Shown: positions 10,557 to 21,305, counted from the first letter of the stretch. The stretch: 64,000 nt of DNA from Lunularia cruciata (GCA_948567375.1 OX419762.1:29218608-29282607), one strand, 5' to 3'. Notes: generated from the sequence alone by a model not told the origin. Translations and numbers: made by a program.

Positions 10557-11303
10557 TGTTATACCCATTTGTACATGTATGTGATATTGTGATATTTAGT
10601 TTAGTATTATAAGTACTTGACAGATATTATTTATATAGAGATAAAAGATTGTTATATATTAGTCATGATTATCTAAAGTTAGTCATAGTTAAGATAGAGG
10701 GGACCAATTTTGGAGGCCTAAACGGATGAATGAGGCCTAAAAAATGTGAAAATTCTCCCCTTAATAGAGGAAATGCTAGTCTTTCCTCTCCCCTGATTTT
10801 TCTTGTTGATAGCTTTCCAATGGTACCTCACCCACGTGATTTTGAGCTTCCTATAGGAAGATTCCCTACAATATTCCCTTTGGTCAAAGCTTGTTTGACC
10901 AACCAGATAGGACCAGACCTGACATGTCACCCATCCAAGTAAGTAATCCAAGGGTGGAGCTTGCTGACATGTCACCTATTTGTGTGCCTAATCCTATGGT
11001 GGAGCTTCCTTGGAGGAGATCCTCTTTGTCTATATAATAAAGAGATGGTGCTCCTTTGGGGCATCGGAGTTTGAGTGTGAAAGTGTGTGTTTCTCATGGT
11101 GTGTTTCTCTTCAGGTCTCCTATCCTCAGAGTATTACACTATCTTTCTCTCATTGAGTTTGCTAGTGAACAATGGTTTGAGTCTTGTAGTGTTAGCCTTG
11201 GAGGAGTATGATGGAGTTGGGGTTCTTTGCCTTCTTATTCCATGGTGTGCTACCATAATAGCCATCAGAGGTTCATCTTGAGTGAGAGATAGGCCGGCTC
11301 ACA
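10557..11303 (+). repeat. Mosaic LTR: A ends with a C centre
   Basis: Positions 10557-10704 follow the first about 150 bp of the family A LTR (TGTTATACCCATTTG through AGATAGAGGGGACC). Positions 10706-11138 follow the 3' half of the family C LTR, from AGGCCTAAACGGATGAA through CTATATAATAAAGAG to its true terminus GAGTATTACA. Positions 11139-11303 return to the family A LTR end (TCTCTCATTGAGTTTGC through CCGGCTCACA). The result has intact A termini and a C promoter region. Confidence 0.8.
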
Positions 11304-11622
11304 ATACATGGTAGTTAAACTATCTATGCTTCACTTGCAAATGTGTGCTTGTTGATGGTAGTAACAAATTTAGGAACTAATGTTCAATTTATTGCTTCAA
11401 GAGTAACAATGATTCTTATGTTCCCAATCAGGTGGAGTAGTTATAGAGGTGTGCTTGACTTCAGTACCATCAACAATGATAAACTGAAGCTATTGACAAA
11501 AGTGGAGTCCAATTGTATGGTTGGAGTAGCAAATATATTAAGAGCAAGAGGACCAACACCAACACCAACAATACCAATAGTAGACATAAAGATTTGATTC
11601 ACAAAGGATAGTGGAGAATTTC
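11304..11622. other. Unassigned interval between LTRs
   Basis: A short plus-strand frame (11343-11597) ends in a Thr-Pro run (GPTPTPTIPIVDI) but has no recognisable domain. Its position directly after an LTR suggests a scrap of internal retroelement sequence. I cannot assign it. Confidence 0.3.
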
Positions 11623-12054
11623 TGTAAACTACTAAGGAGAAAAATAGAAGAATAAAAGATCAAAGTGAAAGATCACGTTGGGACTTTCAAATGAGGGGAA
11701 TCCCAAATGCCTAGCATGAGCTTGGGCTTTGGTATTTATAGGGAAGATACAATGCTCTTGAGAAGCTTCTCAAGAAATTTCTTAAAATTTGCTTTCTTAG
11801 AATGCAAGCCAAGCTAATCACAAAGTTTCTTGAGAAGCTTCCTTCTAAAAGCCACCTACTTGGTTTGCAAGCTAAGCTAGTTGAGAAGCTTCTTCTTAAA
11901 ATTCACCACTTGGTATGCACATCACCCAATACTTGAAAGGTACTAAGTAGCTTCCTAAATGATTCTAGAATATTCTTATAATTCTTGGCTAATTTGGCCT
12001 ACTTGCTATTTCATTAGTCTTGACTAACTTATTGGTAAACTATATATTGTTACA
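11623..12054 (-). repeat. D4 3' LTR, inverted
   Basis: Runs from TGTAAACTAC to TATATTGTTACA in the orientation opposite to D1. It includes the GGTATTTATAGG TATA region and GAAGCTTC-type blocks, more diverged than in D1 (for example GAAGCTTCTTCTTAAAATTC). It is followed by TATTCCCCCACTACTAG, the reverse complement of the family polypurine tract, which identifies it as the 3' LTR of a minus-strand element. Confidence 0.85.
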
Positions 12055-13831
12055 TATTCCCCCACTACTAGTTAGTGATGGCCTTGTCACCATGGAAGCT
12101 TCAAACTCTTGGATGGCTGTTTGTGCATTTTGGAGATGAGAAAAAGGCTCCCAAGTGAAATCATGAAGGAGATACTCTTTCCAAAAGACTTTGTTAGTGA
12201 CCATGTTGAATGTGGCAACGTGCAAGAATACAATCAACTTCATACTCCTCATGATTGTTGATAGGGATGGGAGGAGGAGGGGTTTGGACATGAGAGGAAA
12301 AGGAAGATGTATTAGAAACAAAGGGTTTCAACTTGGAAATATGCAAGATAGGATGGATGCGCATATGACAAGGTGAGGCAAGGCAAGTCAATAAGCAGTA
12401 GGAGAAATGATTGGGTAACATCCAATGGACCTATCTAATTAGGAGTAAGTTTATGAACTTGGGTATCAAGAGGAAAGGGTAGGTTACAAGAACAAAGCAT
12501 GACCTTATCATTGAGTTGAAAGGTAAGATCATGATGATGTAGTACGTGTATGTTTTTTGAAAATTTTGAGCAACAAGAAGATGAGATTTGACTTATTGTA
12601 GGGATTGGGATATTATGGTCAAGAAGGTGGAAGTATGAGGGACATGAGGTGGAAGAGGAGCAAGAAAGGAATCTAGAACAAGTGGGTCTTGGCTAAAATT
12701 AAGGAAGAAGGAAGAGAATCTAATGCTTGCGTGTTTAGGATTATTGTAGGCAAACTCAACAACTACAAGATATTCATCCCAATTGGTATGGTGAACGTTG
12801 ACAAAGGTATGAAGCATATCCTCCAAGGTGCAATTTGCATGTGTGGTTTGTCCATCAATTTAAGGATGATAGGCTATAGATAAAGCAAGCTTGGTGCCAA
12901 GTATTTGGAAGAGTGCTTGCCAAAATTTTCTAGCAAATCAAGGATCACAATCAAAGATCAGTACATTAGGCATCCCATGATGCTTGAAGATATTGTTGAA
13001 GTAGATTTGGGCCAATGTTGGGACATCCAATATATCAAAGGTTGGTGCCAAATGGATTTGCTTACTAAGCTTATCTACAAACACCACGATTGCTACGTGA
13101 CCTAGCTTTGTCTTGGGCAAGGAGGTGATGAGATCTAAGCTCACAAGTTTGTATCAAAGTAGATGGGATGGGAAGTGGTTGAAGGAGCCACTTAGTTTTT
13201 AGTTGCTAGCCTTGTTGCATTGGCAACTCTCAGAAGACTGGACAAACTTTCAAACATCTGGTGTCATGTTAGGCCACCACCATTGGCGTCATAGGGTACC
13301 CAAGGTCTTGTTCACACCCATATGACTAGTGATTGGTAAGTCATGGGCTTCAAAAACATACACAAGTTGTAGATCACCCTTGGTTGGAACATAGATCTAG
13401 CTCTCACAGAATAGAAGGCCTTCCTTGAAGGAGAAGGTGTTGTATTCCTTATCATGTGCTGCAAGACAACCTTGTACCATTTGAAAGAAGGGGTCTTGTT
13501 GTAGAGTTGACACTATTGTAATTGCTACCATGATGAGAGGAAGAGACTTGAAATCAGGTGATCATAATAGTGCATTGGAGATGACATGGAACCTACCAGG
13601 TTTGTACTTAAGTTTGATGTTAAACAACTATACTTGTTCCTCTCATAAATAATATTGTTTCTCCCATAAATGTGCTCCAAATGTAATTTTTGTAACAAGG
13701 GTTTGTGATTGGTTTGCATGATCACTTGTATCTCTAAAAGATAATGCCTCCATACCTAGTGGCATGTACCATTGCTAGTTGTTTTCAATCTCAAGTAGAG
13801 TAATTCTTTTCTATGGTGTTAAGTTGGTGAG
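12055..13831 (-). pseudogene. D4 pol relic: integrase, chromodomain, RNase H end
   Basis: The minus-strand element starts at its 3' end. A chromodomain (EEYEVDCILARCHIQ, then VFWKEYLLHDFTWEPFSHLQ) lies at about 12320-12060. The integrase tail and core follow to the right (DLITSLPKTKLGHVAIVVFV near 13140; VLIFDCDP then stop at 12938-12940). Zinc-finger and RNase H remains extend to 13831. The third catalytic position reads Thr (codon 12842-12844) instead of Glu. The copy is sliced at 13831 by the family C LTR. The chromodomain places family D among the chromoviruses. Confidence 0.88.
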
Positions 13832-14545
13832 TGTAATACCAAGAGCTAGCCATATGATCTAGATGTGAAATTTGGTTTGGTAACATCTGGAATGATGTTA
13901 CACATGATGGTCAAAGTAGATCAGATATAAGTATCACCAAAAAGGTACTTCTACTAATAGGGCAGAAAACCGAAATAGATTTGAAAACCTTAGAATCAAT
14001 AGCTAGACATATGATTTGAAGGTGAGAATTGGGTTGGTAACATCTGGAAGGATGTTACACATGATGGACTGAATATATCAGAAAGAGGTATCACCAAAAG
14101 GGGACTTCTACTAATAGAGTTGGAACCGAAATATGCTTGAAATCTTTGAAGGCAATTTCGTAGGCCTAAACGAATGAATTAGGCCTCAAAAATGTGCAGA
14201 TTCCCCCCCCTTGTGGAGGAAAGGCTGGCCTTCCCTTCCCCCTGCTTTGTCTCATCGAGAGCTTTCTAATGGTACCTCATCCATGTGATTCTGAGATTCC
14301 TACAAGAAGATTCCCTAAAAGATTCCCTCCGGTCAAAGCTTGTTTGACCAACCAGATAGGACCAGGACCGCCATGTCACCCATCCAAGTAAGTAATCCAA
14401 GGGTGGAGCTTCATTGGAGGAGATCCGCTTTGCCTATATAATAATAAAGAGAAGGTGCTCCTTTGGGGCATCGGAGTTTGAGTGTGAAAGTGTGTGTTTC
14501 TCATGGTGTGTTTCTCTTCAGGTTTCCTATCCTTAGAGTATTACA
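13832..14545 (+). repeat. Family C 5' LTR
   Basis: A 714-bp LTR from TGTAATACCAAG to AGAGTATTACA, followed by a primer site. It contains a tandem duplication of about 157 bp (starts 13844 and 14001), each unit with the palindrome GTAACATCTGGAATGATGTTAC or a close variant. A GC-rich centre carries AGGCCTAA...TTAGGCCT, and the promoter has CCTATATAATAATAAAGAG near 14433. The boundaries are confirmed by the solo copy at 57976-58710, which has a target-site duplication. Confidence 0.9.
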
Positions 14546-14546
14546 A

Positions 14547-14557
14547 TGGTATCAAAG
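14547..14557 (+). other. Family C primer-binding site
   Basis: TGGTATCAAAG starts 2 bp after the LTR end. It matches the initiator Met tRNA site TGGTATCAGAGC except for one G-to-A change, which fits an LTR retrotransposon and confirms that 13832-14545 is a 5' LTR. Confidence 0.8.
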
Positions 14558-15128
14558 AAGGTGTTGTCCAAGAGAGCGGATCACCTCTCTTGGAAGAACA
14601 TGGGCTACTGAGACTGAGTAATTTTGAGGAGAGACATTCTGGTGTAATTGGTAGATTAGGAGGATAGAATAGATGCTCCGGGAGGACAATATCCAGTGCC
14701 TTGCTTTCCATTCTTGAATCCATTCAACATCAACATTATGTACAATCAGCACAAGCAAGTGAGAGTGTATTTGGTTTTTCACTTCGGAGTAGAGTTCATG
14801 GATACAATAATGAATTCACCAAACCCAATGATTTTGCCTATAGTGATTTACGATAGAGAGTGGGATTTGGCAATTTACGATTGTTGTGATGGGTTTGAAT
14901 GTCCCAAATCCTTTCCCTTTTAACACTCAAGTAGAAATTTGTTATGTAGTGAGACCAAAAGTGATGTTTAGGGATTTCATGGTCAGGAATTTTGGTGAGG
15001 AATATTACCAATGAGTGGTAGCTTCCGAGGTCCCAATGGTAGTTCCAATAGTTCGTGCGCCCTCCAAAGTGATCATATTAACTCTCTATTGAAGTTTAGG
15101 GTATAGCAATCAAGTGTTACAAGAACCA
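14558..15128 (+). other. Family C leader
   Basis: About 570 bp between the primer site and gag. It holds short frames without known motifs and is probably untranslated leader of the C element. Confidence 0.5.
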
Positions 15129-15870
15129 TGGATCCGTAGTTGCAAGAGTTAGTGCAAGGAATGCATGGGATGTTGAATGAATTTCAAGAGTTTAAGATGA
15201 CCATGGAGGCGTTACAAAGTCAAGTGCAGACCCTCAAGAATGATCAAGCAATGCAAGAAGAAGAGTCGTCTCAAAATCCAATACCTGTGATTGAAGTACT
15301 TGGAGAGGCACCCGTGCCTACAAACCCTATCAATGATGAAGCCACATTACTACTCCGGATGAAGAAGACCTGCAACATTGAGCCTTATAAGGAGCAGCGT
15401 ACAATGGGAGTAGTGGAGAATTGGATCTTGAGAATGAATTGATATTTTTGGTTGTTCTCAACAGAGATCACCGAGCATGCTGCAGGCGTGTTTGCATGTG
15501 GGTACTTGACTGATAAAGCCCTCACATGGTACGACGCTTGGGAATGATCCATGTTGGCCGAGAGAAGGGAGGTCCCATGGACAGCAATGCAAGAAGGATT
15601 GCTGAAGAATTTCCAGTTGGTGGATTTTGTGCAGATGGCCCGGATCCGACTATGGGGATTGAAACAAAAGAACAACATACAAGAGTATGTGGAGGCATTT
15701 CTGGATCTACAAGTTGCAATAATCAACATGATCAAGATATCAATCATCAAGATATCATCCGACTATGGGGATTGAAACAAAAGAACAACATACAAGAGTA
15801 TGTGGATGCATTTCTGGATCTACAAGTCGCAATAATCAACATGATCAAGATATCAATCATCAAGATATCA
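15129..15870 (+). pseudogene. Family C gag relic
   Basis: Begins ATGGATCCG (Met-Asp-Pro) followed directly by a TAG stop. Then comes a coiled-coil-like stretch LQELVQGMHGMLNEFQEF, a Glu/Ser/Pro-rich spacer, and the gag core in pieces: VFACGYLTDKALTWYDAW, then RLWGLKQKNNIQEYVEAF and [12 protein letters not shown]-x-x-x-A-x-x-W-Y and L-K-Q-x-x-x-V-x-x-Y/F are typical of retrotransposon gag proteins. A 113-bp segment of the end is tandemly duplicated, and the frame then passes abruptly into family D protease sequence at about 15875. No zinc knuckle is seen before the junction. Confidence 0.75.
15644..15869 (+). repeat. 113-bp tandem duplication in C gag
   Basis: Two copies, 15644-15756 and 15757-15869, both beginning ATCCGACTATGGGG and ending CATCAAGATATC. 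By eye only two differences separate them (GGAGGCA versus GGATGCA, AAGTTGC versus AAGTCGC), so the duplication is recent relative to the age of the element. Confidence 0.9.
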
Positions 15871-15892
15871 TACCTCACAAGGTATGATATCT
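15863..15892. repeat. Perfect palindrome at the C/D junction
   Basis: AGATATCATACCT, four bases (CACA), then AGGTATGATATCT: 13-bp arms that pair perfectly. The left arm is the end of the C gag duplication and the right arm is family D sequence (compare CAAGGTATGATATCT at D1, about 4490). It marks the breakpoint between the two elements. Confidence 0.85.
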
Positions 15893-18840
15893 AATCGGGG
15901 TTGTAGGATTTTGGTTGATTTTGGAAGTTCAGAGAATTGCATGTCTATGCAAGTAGCAAAAGAATTGGGTATTCCTATCAAGCAAGTGATTGGAAGTAGT
16001 TTGATGATGGTGGATGGTAGAAAGGGTTCTGCATTCCACACCTCGCATCTTGTTACCTTCAAGATTGGGAAGGAGTATTTGGAGTGTATGAGGTTTGTAG
16101 TGGCACCTCTACACTATGATATCATTCTTGCCAAGAAGGTAATACCTTCTTGGCAAACTTCCCAAGATGGGAATTTTGCAAAGAAGGCAACCAAGGAGCA
16201 AGCTTGTAAGAGAGATGAGTCCCTAGAAGGAAAGTTTGCTAGTAAAGCAACCATAGAGCAAGCTTTGGAGGAAGATAAGTCTGTGTTCGCGGTGTGGATG
16301 AAGCCGATTGCACAAGTAGAATCTGCGGAGGGCCAAGAGCCTCATCAAGTAATGGTTGATCAGATAGTTAAGGAGTTTGTGGATGTGTTTCCGGATGATC
16401 TGCCAAAGGGGTTACCCTCCAATCGAGGTATGCCCTTCAAGATCAAGCTATTGCCAAGGAATACTCTAGTGAGTAGACTGATCTATCGGCTCTCACCAAA
16501 GGAGTTGGAGGAGTTGCAAACAACACTTATAGAGTTATTGGAGAAGGACTTCATACAACATAGTACCTCTCCTTGGGGAGCACCGGTACTATTTGTTCCA
16601 AGGATGGAATGGAAGAATGGAGGACTTTGTTTCTGTATTGATTATCGTGGGCTCAATAAGCAAACCGTAAAGAATGCATATCCCTTGCCTCAAATCGATG
16701 ACTTGCTTGATCAACTAAGTGGAGCACGCTACTTTTCCAAGTTGGATCTTTCTAGCGGCTATTGGCAAATTCTTATTGATAGAGAGGATGTGCAAAAGAC
16801 TACCTTTTGCACCACGTATGAGTATTTTGAGTGGAGAGTTCTACCTTTCGGACTCACTAATGCTCCAATAGTCTTCATGGATCAGATGCATCGGGTGTTG
16901 GATGGACTATTGGATCGGTCCGTGGTGGTGTTCTTGGATGATATCTTAATCTATAGCAAGACAGGCGGAACACATGAATCATGTGCGAGAAGTCCTAAGA
17001 CGACTACGACAATGGAAATTTTACTACAAGAAGGCAAAGTGTGCCTTTTGGCAAAAGGAGGTTACCTTCTTGGGTCATAAGATCTCATCAGAGGGGATCA
17101 AGATGGAAGAAGAGAAAATCAAGGCCATTATTGATTGGCCTACTCCAAAGGATGCTACAAAAGTAATCAATTCAATGGATTGGCCAGTTTTCACCAACAG
17201 TTCAGCCATTATTATGCTCATGTGGCTGCACCATTGATTGACCTCTTGGGAAAAAACTCAAGCTTCCAATGGACCACCAAGCATGAAGAAGCATTCCAAA
17301 AGTTAAAGCATATGGTGTCTTCAAGACCCATTCTTCAACCATATGATCCTCAACTACCTTGTGTGGTTGATTTTGATGCTTCTAACTTTGCAATTGAAGT
17401 CGTGCTGCAACAAGAATTCCAAGATGGACTCCATCCCATTGCCTCTGTGTCTCGCCGACTCAATATGGCTGAATGAAACTACTTTGCTCAAGATCAAGAA
17501 CAACTTGCAATGGTATACGCCACTAAGGTATGGAGGCATTACCTCTTGGGGAAACAAGTGATCATGTGAACTGATCACAAACCATTGTTGCAGACCTTAC
17601 ACTTGGAACACATGAAGAGTTGACATCATCGATAGGAGGAACAACTCCAACTATATGACATCAAACGACATCATACAAACCAGGTCGGTTCCATGTCATC
17701 CTTGATGCTTTATCACAATGACTTGAATTGAAGTCTCTTCCTCTCATCATAGCGGCAATTTCAACGGTGTCAGTTGACTCCAAGGTCCAAAACATGTTTC
17801 AGTTAGTTGTACACCAAGATCCTTTCTTCCAAATGGTACATGGTTGCCTTATGGCATCCAATAAGGAGTACAACACCTTCTCCATCAAGGAGGGACTTTT
17901 ATTCCATGAGGACCGGATCTATGTTCTAGCTAAAGGTGATTTTTGACTTGTGCGCCTTCAAGAAGCCCATGATTTACCCATTGCTGGTCACATGGGTGTG
18001 GACAAGACCTTGGGTACCCTCCAACATCAATGGTGGTGGCCCAACATGACACGAGATGTTCAAGATGTGTGAGAGCTGCCAACGTAATAAGGCCAGCAAC
18101 CAAAAGCCAAGTGGACTCCTTCAACCACTTGCCGTTCCATCTGCTTGTTGGGAGCATGTGAGCTTGGATCTTATCACATCCTTGCCAAAGACAAAACAAG
18201 GACACACCGCAATCGTGGTGTTTGTGGATAAGCTTAGTAAGCAAATCCACTTGGCACCAACTTGTGAGACCGTGGATGCTCTAACCTTAGCGCAAATCTA
18301 CTTCAACAATGTCTTCAAGCATCATGGGATGCCACGTGTACTCATCTTTGACCGTGATCCTTGATTTATCGAGAAGTTTTGGCAAGCACTCTTCCAGATA
18401 CTTGACACCAAGTTTGCTTTGTCCATGGCCTATCATCTTCAAACTGATGGACAAACCAAACGTGCAAATTGTACATTGGAGGATATGTTGTGTGCCTTTG
18501 TGAATGTCCACCATACCAATTGGGATGAATGTCTTGTAGTTGCAGAATTTGTCTACAACAATTCCAAACAGGCAAGCACCGGATTTTTTCCTTTCTTTCT
18601 CAATTTTGGCCAAGATCCGCTTGTTCCCGATTCTCTTCTTACTCCCCCTCCATCTCAAGTTCCTCATACTTCCACATTCTTGACCACTATATCCCAATCT
18701 CTCCAACAAGCCAAGTCTCACATCCTTGTTGCTCAGAATTGCCAAAAACAATATGCGGACTACCATCGTTGTGATCTCACCTTTGAAGTCGGTGACAATG
18801 CTATCCTTTCGTAACCTCCCTCTCCCACTTGATATCCAAG
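15884..18840 (+). pseudogene. D2 pol relic: protease to integrase
   Basis: Opens with a 398-codon frame (15884-17080): protease [16 protein letters not shown], a deletion that removes the [10 protein letters not shown] segment, two charged 20-residue repeats, and RT with [40 protein letters not shown] and [13 protein letters not shown]. RNase H follows at about 17350 (VVDFDASNFAIEVVLQQEF). Integrase follows from about 17990 (HMGVDKTLGTLQHQWWWPN, LDLITSLPKTKQGHTAIVVF, VLIFDRDP, TGA at 18362-18364, then FWQALFQILDT). The third catalytic residue is Lys (18458-18460). The frame fails at 18811 after LTFEVGDNAIL. This is the longest D pol in the window; it is non-functional. Confidence 0.93.
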
Positions 18841-18905
18841 TAGCACATAAGACAAATTAGCCTGACTAACTTTGTCCTTGAACTCCATACTTGGTCTTTT
18901 ACATC
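18841..18905 (+). repeat. Internally deleted D2 3' LTR
   Basis: TAGCACATAAGACAAATTAGCCTGACTAACTTTGTC joins two LTR segments that lie in different places in the full LTR (compare 2852-2878 and the GACTAACTTTGTCGCTAAA block at 63559). It then runs into TTGGTCTTTTACA, the LTR 3' terminus. Only about 65 bp remain, so most of U3, including the heat-shock elements, is gone. Confidence 0.6.
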
Positions 18906-21115
18906 CTCCTTTTCTTTGCTTTCTACTAGCATATTGACTTGGATTTGGTGCCACTAGGTGTTGCTTGTTTGTTTGGTGCATCTTGTCTCCTTGCTTTGTC
19001 CAAGGAGACATCCACTGTTTGCCCCATAGTCATGGAAGATGTTTTCTTGCATCTGGTCTTATGCACCATTTGTCTACAATTTTGCCATTCCTTTTCAACT
19101 TTCATGCCTCCTCATCAGTATGTAGTTGCCATACTAGGTGGTTGTGAGATGATTATTGTAGGCATTAGAGCTTCTTTGGACTTTCACCTTGAGTGGGTGG
19201 CTCTTTGTTTGACAAGGTATTATATCCTCTCTTTGATTTCTTTTGTGTGTACTTTCTACGATACAGAGACACCATTATTGTACAACCATTATACCACCAT
19301 AGGAGAGTTCACTTAGTTGGCATCTACCAAGGGCACATGCCAGAGAGATCCCTTAGGAGTGCCATTATTTGCCATATGTCACTATAAACTTTGCATGAGG
19401 TTGTAGATGCCTTTCCTACATAACTTTTTCCATCCCTATTAGATAATACTCACATTTTGGCCTCCTTGGAGGATGTAGTCCATGCTTTGCATGCTTTCCT
19501 ACTTAGTCTTGAGGCCTTGGGTTTTACAAGTTGAAACTCATAAATGCAAGGTTTGGAACCCACACACAGTCCTCACCCACTCAGATTTCCCATCAAGATT
19601 CCAATTCCCAATAGTAAGTTTGAGAGTATTGGGCTCCCATCCTCCCAAGAGGTGAGGATTTTTGTAGCTCATTCATCTAAGATACTTTGATGCAAGCTAT
19701 TGCTCATGCTCATCTACTCTCCTGGTTGGGGAACACATAGGTGGCCTACTCCCTCCTTTTGAGAGGTTATGTCTTGGGAGTTTCTCATTTGGCTTGTACA
19801 TATCCACCCATAGAGGTACTCCTATCACATGTATGGTCCTTTGTTAATACCATACAACATACCTTCTCCACACTCCCAAGAGCTTGTATGCTCCCACAAT
19901 TATTAGATGATTGGCGATGACTATAGATATATCTTCTTGTAGCCATGGGAGGATGTGCTATCATTTCACAAGAGGCTATTGTGCTATCATTTCACAAGAG
20001 GCTATACCAACAACTAGCTTAAGAGCATAAGCACTAATGGCTCTTCTTTTGGCATATAGGTCCTTACGTGAGCATTGCCCATTTTTATTACTACCTATTG
20101 CGATAGTTGACTCAAGCACCTATGATTTCTAGATATCTCTTCAAATTAGCCCATGATTTTTTGCCAAGATTGCACGTAGAGTACTCCTTCCTTTACAGCT
20201 TTGTATCCCTAAACTCTAGGAAGATTTAGGCAAAGCATCATAAGCGTATACACACTCACCTTTACTTGATAGAGCTAGGATCCTCTCTTGCACCAGAGCT
20301 TGGCTTCAACTTCTTCTTTGATTGAGGACTTCTGGTTCACGTCCAGAAGATTCACCACTGCTCTTTGGCTTTGGCTAGGACTACCACATCCAACACTCTT
20401 GGGATTACCAGACCAATGCCCATGCGGTTCTACATTTGATGCAGAGGGCATCCACATCTTATGATGTGTCAGAGAGGAGAGCCAACTAGAGTCCATGATG
20501 CCATTGGAGATGCGGTGGCCTGGATCTACTTGTTCGTAGATTTAGATTGAGCTATGGATGGTCCTACCAAGCCCACCTCATAGGAGGGTGTGGATAGATA
20601 GTGTCACCTTTAGGGATGGCGGACGTACGTAGTATGATGTGGTGGTGGTGAACCCACTTCAACTAGAGTCCTTAGCATGAGCTAGCATCCAAGCAGGAGC
20701 TACAATTATCCTTGCCACCAAGGGGAAGGAGGACCACTATGCCCCATGGCTTACTTTTGACCCCTTCATCCCTCTAGCAATGGAGGTTTTTTGCAATCTT
20801 CATCATCAATTTGATGGTCTCCTTTAAGAGGTAGCACAATGCTCACTGCAAAAGTGAGGCACTCTAACTTTCTCACCCGCAATGTTTACTTTTTATTTTA
20901 GGCAGAGGATATCTGTCACCCTATAGAGATCATCGGCTTTGAGTCTTCATCGACTAGGATCTCCGTCACCCACAAAGATCATAAGTTTTGAATCTTCATT
21001 GACGAGCATCTCTAGTAGGCGTGCATGTCCCATCGAAAGTCTCCACCTCACTTTTGTCTAACATACCTTTGGAGTATCTATATCACACTGGGCAATTTCA
21101 TGGTAGAAGTCATCC
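18906..21115 (+). pseudogene. LINE-like element copy 1: RT and nuclease-like C-terminus
   Basis: Translation in shifting frames gives IVMEDVFLHLVLCTICLQF and ILGGCEMIIVGIRASLDF (19030-19190), then GTCQRDPLGVPLFAI (about 19330-19370) and LLDNTHILASLEDVVHALHAF (19450-19510). These are RT fingers and palm: Q-G-x-x-Q-G-D-P-L-G and x-x-D-D, the latter decayed to L-L-D-N. Further on are a Cys/His segment HQCPCGSTFDAEGIHIL-like (20410-20460), then DVVVVNPLQLESLA (20637-20680) and DPFIPLAMEVFCNLHHQFDG (20760-20820). A D-V-x-V-x-x-P strand followed by a P-L-A-x-E-x-F block is what I know from restriction-like endonuclease tails of some plant non-LTR elements. Stops and frameshifts throughout. Confidence 0.75.
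19954..20005 (+). repeat. 26-bp tandem duplication
   Basis: TGTGCTATCATTTCACAAGAGGCTAT occurs twice back to back (19954-19979, 19980-20005) with no difference, inside the LINE-like copy. A recent slippage or repair event. Confidence 0.9.
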
Positions 21116-21156
21116 ATCCTCAAGCGTGGTGGCAAAGCAACAATCCACTTCGTGAA

Positions 21157-21305
21157 CGCAGTAAGGTGTACACTGTCCTAAACTACAGTAGAAGGTGAAC
21201 TCGAACGTGGGAGATACCGCAGATGGTGGTGATCGCAGTAAGGTGTACACCGTCCTAAACTACAGTAGACAGTGAACTCGACCGTGGGAGATAATGCAGA
21301 TGATA
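21157..21305 (+). repeat. 77-bp direct repeat upstream of the Rab gene
   Basis: Two copies of a CGCAGTAAGGTGTACAC...CGTGGGAGATA unit start at 21157 and 21234. They differ at few positions (CTGTCC/CCGTCC, GAAGGTG/GACAGTG, CGAACG/CGACCG). They lie about 330 bp upstream of the ARA6-like start codon, after the LINE-like similarity ends, and so may belong to the gene's promoter. Confidence 0.8.
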
